Positions 52,941-64,000 of a stretch of DNA of 64,000 nucleotides are shown piece after piece (position 1 is the first letter of the stretch; every line of letters begins with the position of its first letter). The stretch is from the NCBI GenBank assembly GCA_035222895.1, contig JAVYIG010007924.1:30001-94000 (forward strand), given 5' to 3'. The DNA is from Strongylocentrotus droebachiensis. Its lineage: Eukaryota; Echinodermata; Echinoidea; Camarodonta; Strongylocentrotidae. Made by a program: the position numbers and the translations under genes. Below the pieces are notes generated by a model. It saw only the letters and a list, made by a program, of their open reading frames with translations, searched no databases and was not told the origin of the DNA.

Positions 52941-53470
52941 AGGTACTATGTCCCATTTGCAGGCCAAAAAAATGAAAAAGTTAAATTCCAACTGCATTTG
53001 AAAGATAATACTAATTTAGAACTTCCCTAAAAAAGGAGGGGCTTGAAAATGTCTTCAAGTGGGAAATAATGACTATAAGTTGTCAAATCGACTTTAGGGC
53101 TATAGAGCCCAAAAGTAATAGTCTTGATTTTCAGACAATTGTACCGAATGGTCATACGTTTTATGCTGCGCAAAGATTCAATCAGTTTAATCTTGGCCAT
53201 CACAAGAAGTGGGTTATTGATGTAGACAAATGCTCATGTACCCTTTACAACTATTTTCATGTATGTTATTACCAATGAAGAAAAAAGCCAGTCAGTCACT
53301 CAATGGTGTCTGACAGTGAAGTCTAGCAAGTAAACGGGTTTCCTTGCATAATTTGAATATGAGGACACTGCTAACGTTTACATTTCACAGATAGGACATA
53401 CATGACATATTCATAATTCCTGCAAAGTTCTACAGAATTTGAGGTTGGCTGCAAAAGGGACATAGTACCT
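52941..53470. mobile_element. TTAA-flanked (piggyBac-type) MITE, 530 bp
   Basis: Ends AGGTACTATGTCCC and GGGACATAGTACCT are perfect for 14 bp, and similarity extends to about 27 bp (..TTTGCAG.CCAA). TTAA lies at 52937-52940 and 53471-53474. The interior is shared with 21315-21600. No transposase ORF. Confidence 0.9.
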
Positions 53471-53474
53471 TTAA

Positions 53475-54049
53475 GTGTGGTTCAAGTATCTAATAGATAT
53501 ACAAAGCTTGGTACATTCACTGTTTATCCCCCCCCCCCCACAAATCCTTGTTTATATTTGATCTTTTAACCATAGACAGATTTCTTTTCTTAGTACAATG
53601 TAGATTCATGCTTCAACCACCAGTCCAATAGTCATTTAACCAAACAATAGTGGTCTCTAAAATGTGTTAACTCCAATAGCAAGTTCACTTTTATGTCTAT
53701 CACAATATGCAAATTATTCTTTTCCCCACTTTTTGTTCATATTCAACTATTTTCTGTAGCGCTGTCGAAAGATGGGACTACACAAACATGTGGCTTCAAA
53801 ATCGGGCCTCATTTATAAGATGCTACTTGCCATATTTAGACTATGAAGGCATTTGACGAGCCATGCTTTTCAGGGAACATTTTTCATTTTTTCTCTGATG
53901 TTCTTCCACACTTGCATAATAGAACAATAATGATGCTCACAAATTATTTTTCACCTCTCCCCAGAACTCAACCTTCTCTTTAAACACAGGGCTTATGTCC
54001 TTCTTGATCTCAACAGACTATTACAATGAAAGGAACAGGGGGGGGGGGG
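53475..54049. other. unassigned DNA
   Basis: C-run at 53529-53539 and G-run at 54038-54051. No gene. Confidence 0.4.
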
Positions 54050-54189
54050 GGTGTTTCACAAAGCCTTTTTTCAATGACAAATTACAAAAATCAGTGACAA
54101 ATCTGCTGATAACCAATCAGAAGTAAGGATTTCAGTAGCTGATAACAAAAACTGTCATTTGTCACTGATGACAAGTTTTGTGAAACACC
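54050..54189. mobile_element. short inverted-end element, 140 bp
   Basis: GGTGTTTCACAAA / TTTTGTGAAACACC ends, with internal 'cagtgacaaat' / 'atttgtcactg' pairing. The left end abuts a poly(G) run. Confidence 0.8.
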
Positions 54190-54648
54190 ACCCAGGTCAG
54201 TGAAAGTTTGAGCTAATTCTGATTGAAAATGAGAAAGTTAAGAATTTTTAGTAGGTGCGATCATTCAGACACAAATTGGCAACTCTGTGAAGTATCTTGC
54301 AAACTCCCCTCCCATTTGGCATTTGCCCCATTCTAAAAAATTTCCAAAAAAAAAAATCATATTTCCCTTACAAAAGTTTTCAATTATACATTCACTCTAG
54401 ATATAATTATTGCAAATATGTATTTATAAAATCCCTGTATTAATCAAATCTATTCTGTCATCAATAACTAAGAAAATGAAAGTGTTTGAACAATTTCTGT
54501 ACGGAGCAAATTGGAGAGGAGTTCGCAAGATACGTCACAGAGTTGCCAACTTATGTTTGATTTATTGCAACTTTCACTGATCGTTTTCTCTCATTTTTCA
54601 GCTCCTATTAAATCCAACTTTTAAAATTAGGGTGGACTTCGCCTTTAA
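54190..54648. mobile_element. decayed TTAA-type element, right end preserved
   Basis: 'tcagtgaaagtttgag..tgaaaatgagaaag' at the left is mirrored by 'tttcactgatcgttttctc' and 'ctcatttttcagctcctatt' at the right, which ends AGGGTGGACTTCGCCT|TTAA. A related right end is at 58240-58322. Confidence 0.6.
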
Positions 54649-54790
54649 CAGGCAATCTCTTCATCCAATGCTCAAGTTCAACAACTGAACAAAGTTTAGA
54701 CAAGAAGTTGGAGGGGGTCACTGTTTATATTTGGGGGCAAAGAGTAATACAATATAAAGGGCTATGAAGGGCTTTCGCAATAGACCATAA

Positions 54791-55180
54791 GCGTGTTCAT
54801 GCTTCACTTTTTCTGGCCAGAATCAGGCATCTGTTACGTGTTTAGTTTAAAACACGGTTGCGTCTTAGCTTACTTTTGTAGAATCACCGAAAAAAGGCGA
54901 TCACGATCGCCGATCGTAAACTCACAAAAAGATGCGTTTACAATTTGTAAACGCGTTTAAATGGGATCAACGCACTGACCTCTAGTGGGTCTACGTAGCA
55001 TGCACAGTGAAGGTTTGCGAATCCAGCTGGAAGACCAATTAGGGCCACACAAGGAGAATTGCCGGGATGAGCCAGAGAAGTAAGCATGAACAGTACACCG
55101 TGGAACTGCGATCACGATGAGCGTTTACGATGAGCGTTTCAGATCGCTCATTCTACCTTCAAAATCAAGCATGAACGCGC
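54791..55180. mobile_element. inverted-end element, about 390 bp
   Basis: Ends GCGTGTTCATGCTT and AAGCATGAACGCGC. The interior has 'gatcacgatcgccgatcg', 'gtaaacgcgtttaaa'. It resembles the 48853 element in style. Confidence 0.7.
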
Positions 55181-55689
55181 CCCAAGTCAAGTACAACATC
55201 AATTAGTATCATTAAGTAGGCTGCTTTAGTCTTGATCAAATACTTCAAAAAACAGCTGCTTAATGTTTGCACTGTAGGTCTTACTTTGCTGTACTTTGGT
55301 GTTGTATGAAGAGCACTTTCTTGGTTTTCCCGAGTAGGGATTATTACTGAATTCCTCCACATAGTTTTCTTTTCAAACGAATCTTCCAACTCGCACTCAA
55401 ACTTGAAGCTTGGCTGTCATGATCTTTTCATTCTCTTTGAATGGTGTTCAACATGTCATTGATTTATTGTTTTCATTCCTATACATTTCTCCAAAGTTTA
55501 TTGTGTAACCAGAAACATTGGTGACAAATTTACCTTTGTTAGTTTGTTTGTTGGTTTTCCGTGACTGCTAAGAAGCATGTGTATGCTTGTGAGTAAGCAA
55601 CCAGTCTCTTTTTGCATAAACTGAATTATAAATCCCTTTGGTTTGTTAATTTATTCATTTCTGCAGGCTTCATCACATTACATAGTGTG
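55181..55689. other. unassigned DNA
   Basis: Nothing recognised. Confidence 0.4.
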
Positions 55690-55955
55690 AACATGATATT
55701 GAACTTGCTACTCTCCACCCAGGTGTTAAAATGGGTACCCGGTAGGATGCGACCGACATTGTTGGTAAAACAGTTTTTGAGCGTCAAGTTATGCCTGGCT
55801 GGAATGCTCCCCAGGGAGTGGAGATTGTGCACACAGTGTGTGCAGGCAAGCACTGAATCCAAATGACTGGGGTAATAGTATATCTGTAAAGAGCTTAGAG
55901 ACGTCCAAGATGTATTAAGCGCTTTATAAAAGCTGAATATTATTATTATTATTGA
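55690..55955 (+). mobile_element. 5'-truncated SINE with intact tail
   Basis: 'ctactctccacccagg', 'gggtacccggtaggat', 'ctccccagggagtggagat', 'aaagagcttagagacgtcc', 'attaagcgctttataaaagctg', then (ATT)n. Confidence 0.82.
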
Positions 55956-55987
55956 ACCAACAACAAGATGATAACAGATAGAAAGAG

Positions 55988-56195
55988 ACTGGCGCAATGG
56001 CCCAGTGGTAGAGCAGTGGTCTCTTAACCCAGAGATCCCGGGTTCGAAACCAAGTTGATGCACTAAAGTATCCTTTGGTAAGGCATTAATCAAAATTACC
56101 AAGTCCCTCAGAGAGGACTAACAGCTGTCGGTCCCCTGGTTGCTTGCTTACTTACAAACATATGCATCCTTTCTTATAGCAGTCAGGTAGAAACA
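55988..56195 (+). mobile_element. tRNA-derived SINE, second family
   Basis: Head CTGGCGCAATGGCCCAGTGG, B box CGGGTTCGAAACC (56039-56051), body and tail 'cttacttacaaacatatgc..agcagtcagg'. Confidence 0.85.
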
Positions 56196-56708
56196 AACAA
56201 ACAAAGGACTACTATGAACACAATAAAGGTACAATATATGGATAACAAAAAACACACAGGAATATGGAAATACATCATGATCGAAGCCATTTCACAGTAA
56301 AACAACTTCTGGAGTTTGCGAATGTTGCAGTGGTATGACATTAATTGTGAACCATTCATGAACTTCACAAAAACTTCTTGTTTTCACATTAAAAAATGAA
56401 TGACTTTGTCATCATAATACATCAATAATTTGGATGGGGTAATTACAAAATACTGACTGCTATTGATGGGGATACCACATTAATGTTGACTAAAATTTAT
56501 TTTATAATGCAATCCCACAACGACCAGAAATATGAGCTCACGTTTGCTCCGGTGATGATTTCTCCTGGCTCTATTTCATTACAAGATTAATCTTGGACTG
56601 GAAACAGATAGATAATCACAAAGCCTTCTGTATACTTATTCCATGATACTTGATAAATACAAGAAGGCACAGGGAGATTAGTTGTGTGGCTTAGAAAGGA
56701 TTACAGAA
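56196..56708. other. unassigned DNA
   Basis: Nothing recognised. Confidence 0.4.
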
Positions 56709-57036
56709 GGTCTGTCTTCATCAGCTCGAGTTTGCCAAATAACCCGCTATTTTCAGACAATGGATATTATCCCGAAGCTCCGGCAAATTTGGGTCTTCAC
56801 CAGATTGATACGCTCATCACAAAATAGTTTTGACAATCGCAAATTAGCCCGCTATTTCCCAAATAGCTGGATATTTTGGAAACAAGACCAAGATTTCACT
56901 GGATAGTTTCTCGACCAAATATCCAGCTAATTGCAACTGCTGGCTGATGAAGACACAATTAACTGTTTAATTTGCGATCGGTATAGTTTAAAATAGCGGG
57001 TTATTTGGCAAACTTGAGCTGATGAAGGCAGGTCTA
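56709..57036. mobile_element. foldback-family element, about 328 bp
   Basis: AGGTCTGTCTTCATCAGCTC at the left and GAGCTGATGAAGGCAGGTCT at the right are near-perfect inverted ends. Arms share 'gtttgccaaataacccgcta' type sequence with 48263 and 31995. Confidence 0.85.
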
Positions 57037-57356
57037 GAGAAGATTGACTTCTGGTGAAGGTCAATGGTCTACAGCCCCTTTTAAACTGAGCAGATTACTG
57101 TTCACTTGCTTCATTCAAAGGAAAGACAAGAAGACATGTGTAGGTGATCATGAATTTCACACAATGTACCTGTACCCTCAAAGTCTTCACAAGTTTGCTA
57201 ACAAGCTTTTATTCCCTTAAGTTTTCTGAGACCTGATAATCTTCTTGAAGATGTTAAAACTCTCTTTGTCATCTTTATCCCCCGTTTCCTCATTATAGGA
57301 ACTTGATGAGATCTTAGGCTTGAGCTCTATAACCCCTAAATTGGTTAAGATTGGGA
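57037..57356. other. unassigned DNA
   Basis: Nothing recognised. Confidence 0.4.
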
Positions 57357-57360
57357 TTAA

Positions 57361-57861
57361 AGGTAATACAAAGTTTTGGTATGGGGTCATGAATTTGGTT
57401 CAAATGAACATATTGGAAGCATATGCGATCCTATAATATTCAGTGATCGTTGTTGCGGTTGAAATCGAGTCTAAAGTTATGAAATTGTAAGTAATACACT
57501 CTTTTTGTTGTATAGCTCCCTCTCAAGGTCAAGATATTAATTAAGCTATAAAACAATGTTTCTTGACTAAAATCTACCAATTTGTTATTCTCGTTTGGAA
57601 GTTATATATCACATCTACATATTCTGAGATTTTCATGGTCGCAGCTACCATTGTACGGCCGTAGGCGCTATTTGAAATTTATCAACATTTACCGGGAGCA
57701 CCGGTAAATTTTTATATTCAATTTTTCTCGAAAGCAGAAGTGTTTTAGAGGCTAATTTTTCTAGTGCTCAAATACATCCACAGGGGCATCCAAATATATC
57801 CAAATTGTAAAGAATCACTATCCACCAAATTTTCAAAATTTCCCAAAACTTTGTATTACCT
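57361..57861. mobile_element. TTAA-flanked (piggyBac-type) MITE, 501 bp
   Basis: Ends AGGTAATACAAAGTTTTGG / CCAAAACTTTGTATTACCT are perfect for 19 bp. TTAA lies at 57357-57360 and 57862-57865. A central hairpin TTTACCGG/CCGGTAAA lies at 57690-57711. No ORF. Confidence 0.92.
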
Positions 57862-57865
57862 TTAA

Positions 57866-58359
57866 GAAGGTGTTCTACAATATACCACACAGACAATGTA
57901 ATATAATGTTCCAATGGTTCCATAATACATGTAATACCTAAGAATTGTTTTCTCTCTCTCAGCTCAATTCAACCCTCTTATTCAAAGTTTGACTGATTTG
58001 ATCATACACTGGTGGATCCCCTATGCTTATAATTACAGAATGCTCATGACAGCTTTTCTACTGATAAAACACATAACCCTATTTTTTTTAAACCTCATGT
58101 TGAATCCTCATCCATTTCTCAGCACAACTGCGATGCTTCCATTTGGGGCGCAACACCCTTCCCAAAAAATTATCTTGAAACATTTTATTTGCTGAACAGA
58201 AAAGCAGAAATGTAAAACTATCTTACTTTTAATCAGGGTTTGCTCAAACTTTCACTGACCTATTTCTCTCATTTTTCTGCTTCTATAAAAACTAACTTAA
58301 TATCAGGGTGGACTTCCCTTTTAGTCTTTCTACTCAGAGCATAAAGTTCAGGGTTAAGC
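57866..58359. other. unassigned DNA with a decayed element end
   Basis: 58235-58325 ('aactttcactgacctatttctctcattttt', 'atcagggtggacttcccttt') is a relative of the 54190-54648 right end. Confidence 0.5.
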
Positions 58360-59430
58360 AACAGTTTCCTACAAGTCTACCCAATGAAGTATTAATTCAT
58401 GAATATCACATAGGCTTCCATCAGTGACTAATAAATTTACAAACTGGAATCCTGAGTCTTTCCACAACAATCTGTTTTGCACACCAATAACAGGTTGGCC
58501 CCCTTAATCTAAATGGAAAGAATGAGTAAGATTTGCAGAATAACCCTTCAAGTTTACAAACTGGAGTATTGATTAATAAATGCCTGACATGCTTCCCCCT
58601 GTGTAATACTAGATTGACATTTAGAAATCCTGAGTTGTTCCAGTTGCAACATTCTTCAAGAATTTCCTTTTGGATCAAAGACATGTAATCTTTCTAATCT
58701 TTACAAGGGAAAGAGATTGTTTAGCAACATTTTCCTATGTGTTTTCAAACTAATGTATTGATTAGTTGATATCCTAAAGCCTCAGGTTTTACAAGAACCT
58801 TGCTTCTCAAAAAAGGAAACCTGTAATCCTTCTTAATCTGAATGACAGAAATTAGTAGGTTTAGCAGCATTTCACTACAAGTTTACCAACTGAATTATTG
58901 GTCAATGAATACCTGACAGCTAACTTCCCCTGTGGACTATTGGAGTGACAATTAAAAATCCTGTGTTGTTCCAATTGCAACATTCTTCAAGAATCTCCTT
59001 TCAGATCAAAGACAGGTAATCTTTCTAATCTTTACAAGGGAAAGAGATTGTTTTGCAACATTTTCCTACACGTTTTCAAATTGATGTATTGATTAGTATA
59101 GTATAGTTGATACCATAAAGCCTCAGGTTTAACAAGAATTCCCTTTCTCAAAAAAGGAAACATGTAATCTCTTTAATCTGAACAAAAGAAAGAGAAGATT
59201 TGGCAACACATCCAAACCTGTTTTCCCACTGATGTATTATTAATCAATATCCTAAAGCTTTCAACTTCTTTTTCCTACTCTCTCTTCCTCTCTCTCACGC
59301 TCTTACAAGAACCCCTTTACTCACAAAAAATGTAATCCTCCTAATCTGAATGAAAAGAATGAGAAAGTTTTGCAACACATCTGTATAGTTTACACACATC
59401 AGTATTGATTAGTTGATACCTTAAAGCCTT
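58360..59430 (+). repeat. degenerate tandem array with 331-bp higher-order period
   Basis: GTAATCTTTCTAATCTTTAC occurs at 58685 and 59016, with long matching flanks. Each 331-bp unit is made of two related half-units of about 150-180 bp ('aatctgaat.aaagaaa..agcaacat..cctacaagttt.c.aactgatgtattgatta'). At least six half-units can be traced. Confidence 0.85.
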
Positions 59431-59754
59431 TTGAACAAGAAATACTGTCCTTTGACAAATCTTCTGTGGCAGTTCCGAGTGGCTTCCCAAAGAGCTTTAC
59501 TAACCCACTAATCGTGTTTCAATACAGGTAGGTGAGATGGTAATAAACTGATCAGAATTCTTGTAATGAGGATATTATTGATCAGTGGGATCTAGGCTGT
59601 GGATTAGTATAAGGGATTAGAGGATTAGTGATAAGGATTAGTAGATTAGAGGCTTGTAACTGATTAACAGGGAATCAAGCTGTATTGATTTGTTTGATTG
59701 GGGTGTAAAGTAATAGTTTGAACTCCACTTCCACTCGGTTCCATATCACACCTC
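59431..59754. other. unassigned DNA with GGATTAG words
   Basis: 59598-59655 repeats GGATTAG/AGATTAG words irregularly. The rest is unrecognised. Confidence 0.45.
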
Positions 59755-59990
59755 CCTGTTTCTCTCTCCCCCTTCCCCTCCCAACCCCCCCTCTCCCCCT
59801 CCCCCCCCCCCTCTCCTTCAAAAGCAATCCCATTCAACCCTCTCCGTTCTCTCTCTCTCTTCCTCTCCCTCTCTTTCTTTCTCTCTCTACCCCCCCCTCT
59901 CTCTCTCCCCTTTTCCCTCTCTCTCCTTTTCCCTCTCTCTCCTTTTCCCTATATCTCTCTCTCCCTCTCTCTCTCTCTCTCTTTCCCTTT
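59755..59990 (+). repeat. (CT)n and poly(C) tract
   Basis: CT/CCT repeats with C-runs at about 59784-59812 and 59890. Confidence 0.92.
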
Positions 59991-62319
59991 ATTACCTTTA
60001 AAACCAACAAGCGGTGTGTATGTTTAATAAGATGAAAAAGTAAATAGTAAAAGAGATATCGTTCAGTTATTCCCACATCACTAGAACTTTATCCAAACAT
60101 ATGGCCAGTTCCCCCAAAATGATTGCTGATATATATCAATATTACAAATATCATAATATAAATATACATTACTTTTTGTTTCAAATAAATAAGAAGTGGC
60201 AATAAAATTTGATGGTTGTATAACAGCTGCTTAATGATTGATAATTCACAATTTACAATTTTTAAGATAAGCTTGATAATGTCCCTACTATTCTCAAACT
60301 TTTCTCAGAAATACATCGTTTTCTTGTTTGACATTCTATATTATCTTACTGCAAATACTGATACACGTATTTGCTAAACATCGAGTACGATACAATGCAT
60401 CTTTTCAGGAAAGAACAAAAAAAGAAGTAAGATAAAAGGGCACATGTCTGTGAAAATCAGACAAAAGATATGTGTATGTTCAGTTGTTGGGAAACATTAA
60501 CTTAACATTTGTCAAACTTTATCAAACAAAGGGCTATTTTTGTTCCCTCTATTTGGTAAGATTTGTGAATAGCGATCTGAGATTATGAAGCAAGAACATT
60601 ATGTTCAAAGACCTGCTATTTATCTTTATTCTCACAAAGTTCATTCAAAATGTAAACATAGCTGCTTGAATAGTTGAGAATGTGAAGCTTTCTGGGAGCT
60701 ATTTCAATTTGTTAAGAAATTTTGGCTCGCACCCAGTAAATAAAGATCGGGGCTTAAAATAATTAAAAAAATGATTGATCTAAAAAAAATCAAGCTCTTC
60801 TCATTTTGTTCTTCAAAGATAGGCCCCATTTAAGTTCTTTTACAAACTTTTTTTTTCATATTTTCGGAGCAGAAGACTGCATTTCAATTCAGAGTATTCT
60901 TTTACTCTAAACCTACTCTAAGCACTAGTTGTAGCATATGACTTAATGCCCTTATGGCCCTCAAAAGACAAAATGTATGTCATTTAGTTTAAAGATCAGA
61001 TTCATTTCATCTTTTAAATATCTTGCCTAATTGCAATCATTGATTCATTTGTTCGGAGAGCAAGGCTTTCATGTTTATGTTTCATCACAGAGTCCTCCCC
61101 TTTGCACACCAAACAGACGAAATTTAAACAGATGCTCAAAGCTTTTGTTTTCCGTAGACCCCTCTAGTTTTCCTATTAAAAAAAGTCTATGGATACTTGT
61201 ACTATTCCCATCTAATTTGGAGATTAACAGACCAAACACTTTCAGCTGCAAAGATTCCGCGCCAAATCAACACAAAACAAGGGCATGAAAGCGATTCTTT
61301 CCACTCTTCTCGCTTATTTGAACTTTTCCGAACTCCTAAACAAAAACATTTGTTTCAGCTGCAAATGCGGGCCATGGAAGAATAAAGGAGGTAATAGTCA
61401 TTTTGGGTTTTGTTTACTTTGATAGATATGGACTTCCGAGACGGGGTATAAGTATCAGCTGTATTCAGTCTGCAGGCAAAGTCAATGACGGGACTTTACT
61501 TTGAAATAAGCGCAGATAACCAAGATAAACCTCCCCTCATGCTCTTGGCCCATTTAATAAACGTGTTAAGTGGGCGTTGCCCCGGTAAATAGCCACTGGT
61601 ATCAGCGGACGCGTGCCGATAGATAATGGTAGTCTGCCCCCCGCTTTGTGTTCTCAACCTCATCACTTTGTTGTAAAAGTGATTATAATTGGGGATGGGG
61701 GAATCGGAATCTGCCCTTCACTCAGAAGCAGATGTGGCCCTAGACAATAGGAGAGGATGATGGAATATATGAAGGGTAAAGAAAAGGGATAAAAGGAGAT
61801 TACAACCATCGTTTGGCTTCACCAACTACCCCTGGACGCATTCCAACACTTTGTTTTGGAATTGTCAACACAAGAAATAGTTTCAGAGAAACAAATTTGC
61901 TCATGTCTTGTCTCGTCTGCTACGATGTCGCCAAGAAAAAGAGCTTTCAACAAAACTTTGACGGTCTTTTTGTTATAGCTGTGATCATGTCAAGAAATAA
62001 TTTTAGATAAGTAAATTTGATGTTTATTTTCATGTCTGCAAACGACTATTTAAAAAAGATCATTTTGGTAACTTTTTGTTCATGATGTCACACACCTATG
62101 TTTATTGAACATCTTCGTCTGCAAAAGTGTATCCAAATATGAAAAAGAAATGTTGTAAACTTTTGTTGCCCTTTCAATATGACCAAGTAACCAGTGTTTC
62201 AGAGAAGCAAATTTGACATGGGTTTGTTTTTTGGTGTCGATCTAGGGCCACTCACATAATGAAATCTTTCATAAATTTCCTTGTTTCCATATTTCATTAT
62301 ATATGTTCGGTAAATATCA
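59991..62319. other. long low-repeat AT-rich region
   Basis: No repeat or gene recognised over 2.3 kb. The CpG-richer segment 61430-61680, with GATA words (CAGATAACCAAGATAA) and 'cccatttaataaac', is the best candidate for regulatory DNA. Short frames at 61031-61385 are unrecognised. Confidence 0.35.
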
Positions 62320-62590
62320 GTCATCCTCCCCTTTCCTTTGTCCATTTGTATATTCTCTCTCTTTCTCTTTCTTTTGTTCAGTCACTCTCTCTCTCTCTCT
62401 TTATTACATCCTAACTTTATTCTATTCATTCTCCTCATTTCTCTCTGTCTGTTCATTTTCTCTTCATCTTTTTATTCTTCTCTTCAATTCCCCTGTTTGT
62501 CTGTCTGTCTTTTCTGTCTCACCCTCTCACCACCTTTACTCTCTTTCTTTCTCCCTATTCTTCCCCCTCTCTCTCTCTCTCTCTCTAGTA
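62320..62590 (+). repeat. (CT)n-rich tract
   Basis: CT repeats in several blocks. Ser/Leu-rich frames are artefacts. Confidence 0.9.
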
Positions 62591-62647
62591 AAAACAAATT
62601 ATTCCCAAATCCAGACTCTCATCTATTGAAAAACATTTTTAAGTGGC

Positions 62648-62740
62648 TGCTTTAAAAACATGGAACAATTTCCATCAGAGAATTACCCCTGTCTCGCAAC
62701 TTTCAAAAGTTCCCTTAAAATGTACTTCTTCCCTCAGTAA
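62648..62740 (+). pseudogene. LINE ORF2 C-terminal remnant
   Basis: The frame ending at the TAA at 62738-62740 reads FPSENYPCLATFKSSLKMYF near its end. This fits the conserved tail of CR1/L2/Jockey-type LINE ORF2 proteins (pattern W-N-x-[LF]-P-x-x-[IV]..P-x-L-x-x-F-K-x-x-L-K-x-[YH]-[LF]). The Trp-Asn-Asn codons just upstream (62660-62668) are in another frame, implying a 1-nt frameshift. Upstream, the element is cut off by a CT tract, so the copy is a typical 5'-truncated dead LINE. A plausible 3' UTR runs to about 62895 ('gaatttgaaaataaac'). Confidence 0.6.
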
Positions 62741-63452
62741 TATGATATGATTTACCTATTATTGTTAAGTTTCTCTTCACATTCTATTATTTTGTATAAG
62801 CACTATGGTACTTTTTGTGTTTAGTGCTCCTAAATAATCAATATCTTTGGTTATGACATAGGCCCCTTATTGAATGAATTTGAAAATAAACTTTTAAAAT
62901 GAGGTCCTACTTTTTAAAAACAATTCTCCTTTAAGTTTTGATTAATCTTTCCTCTTCCCTCTGTCTCAAGTCTCTTGTCCTCCACACAAACTTTGCACAA
63001 CCCCTTTTCTGCAAATCAACCAACAAAAGCACTTCACACAATCAGTATGACACTCTTGAGCTATGTTGAAAATAGCAGGTGACGTCCATGCCCCATTTCC
63101 CCAGCCGTAATTCCGATGAACACCCGCACGCGCTCATCTGCCTTTTTTGTCCCCCGATGGCAAAGTATTTGCATAATGATACTGGTGGTACGAGCCGAGG
63201 CGCGTGCCAGCAAGATAAATTAGGGACAATAGGGATTTTCCATTCTTTTGAAAAGATATATTCTGTTTGTCCAGGGGACTATTATGTTCTGATCTGTCTG
63301 CAATCTCCTTTTCTCTCTCTCTCTCTATCTCTTTCTTATTTTCATCTTATGTAAAGTTGGCAGATGCTACTTAAGCTGGATGATTTAGTGTAAGATTTTG
63401 ATATGTGTATACATGATAGTGAAGAGTGGATGATGGCTTGTTGAGGAGAGGG
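62741..63452. other. unassigned DNA, partly low-repeat and CpG-bearing
   Basis: After the LINE 3' UTR, 63070-63240 is richer in GC and contains E-box (CAGGTG), octamer-like ATTTGCATAAT and a GGGATTTTCC kappaB-like word. A short CT tract lies at 63310-63330. No gene is recognised. Confidence 0.35.
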
Positions 63453-63469
63453 ATGGGGGGGGGGGGGGG
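63453..63469 (+). repeat. poly(G) run
   Basis: G-run after GATGGG. Confidence 0.9.
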
Positions 63470-64000
63470 CAATGGCAGCATTGTGATGGACCAGCAGATG
63501 CCCTGGATAAATTCCAAAGGACCATCTGGGGGAAGGACAGTGTCAATTTTTATTTTTTATTTGTTGTGACTTTCGTGTTCAGTCACAAGTGAAGTCACTT
63601 CGAGGCACTGTGCATACAAACAGGAGCTCCGCTTTAGCATTACTTTCTGATCGCTACAAAGGAAACGAGGCGATATCTTCGGACATTCGCGTGACAATGA
63701 CAACTAGTTGGGTGGAAGAAGAACACTTTAGGAAAGTGGCTCTTCATCAGCTATTTTACAGCTTTTAAGATAAGAATCATCAATGTAATTTTTTTCCTCA
63801 AAGTATCACAAATGGTACTTTGATTATTTTGTAGGTTTTCATTTCAAATTTTGAGTCATCTTGAATCACTTTACTAGTTGAAATAAAAACCAAAAGATAT
63901 AGTAATACAACGTTGAACCGTCAAGCAATAGTCCAGCATGGTCGCTCTTGGCAACGCACTACAAGTGGAAGTTTGCTCAAAATGGAACTTTGGTACTAGA
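63470..64000. other. unassigned DNA to the window edge
   Basis: 63565-63620 has a hairpin-like 'cacaagtgaagtcacttcg'. No gene is recognised. Confidence 0.4.

Noticed and set aside
55988-56060. Functional tRNA gene
   Set aside because: A- and B-box-like words are present, but the sequence does not close into a full cloverleaf and continues into a SINE body shared with 28589, 34050 and 50410.

Overview
The window is eukaryotic, AT-rich and made almost entirely of non-coding and transposon-derived DNA. tRNA-derived SINE copies with a '..gagtggttaag..' or '..ggctcagtggtagagc..' head and a tail ending near 'agcgctttaca / ATT repeats', very long (GA)n/(CT)n tracts, and many small inverted-repeat elements are what I would expect from a sea urchin (echinoid) or close relative. 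That is an inference from repeat style, not from a gene. I recognise no host protein-coding gene, rRNA or functional tRNA gene.

The only intact coding unit is a DIRS-type tyrosine-recombinase retrotransposon on the minus strand (8154-13338, about 5.2 kb). It has an intact Gag-like ORF, an RT/RNase H ORF with a C-terminal domain typical of DIRS elements, and a tyrosine recombinase ORF with its full catalytic set. Both inverted termini are present, and an internal complementary region reads as the 3' end joined to the 5' end, as expected for a circle junction. A U-UUU-UUA heptamer (11849-11855) lies in the Gag/RT overlap in exactly the phase needed for a -1 frameshift. The three frames are each offset by -1 from the one before. 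Each end also carries an NRF-1/P3A2-like palindrome.

The second landmark is 17721-24033: a head-to-tail array of a non-coding unit of about 1.1-1.2 kb. The unit has terminal hairpins, subterminal inverted repeats and three TGACGTCA palindromes. One copy is split by a 1.36 kb element with 23-bp inverted ends, a perfect 119-bp-arm palindrome and thirteen TGA(G/C)TCA heptamers. That element in turn contains a 214-bp CACTA-like MITE, whose sister copy of identical length sits at 26824-27037.

Elsewhere there are MITE-like elements with recognisable target duplications: TTAA (52941-53470, 57361-57861), TA (26043-26205, 38134-38287), TAT (34245-34737, 48853-49266) and a 5-bp site (13447-13624). There is a diverse foldback family with a shared terminus (31191, 31995, 34245, 48263, 56709), several tandem minisatellites (4875, 32455, 33397, 35395, 37780, 47101, 58360), a LINE 3' remnant (62648-62740), and a retroelement-like tail at 15459-15763 carrying three histone-mRNA-type 3' stem-loops plus a perfect histone downstream element.

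Some relatively GC-rich, low-repeat stretches (about 3020-3540, 43300-43640, 45060-46200, 61400-61700, 63070-63240) could be host cis-regulatory DNA, but nothing in the sequence alone proves it.
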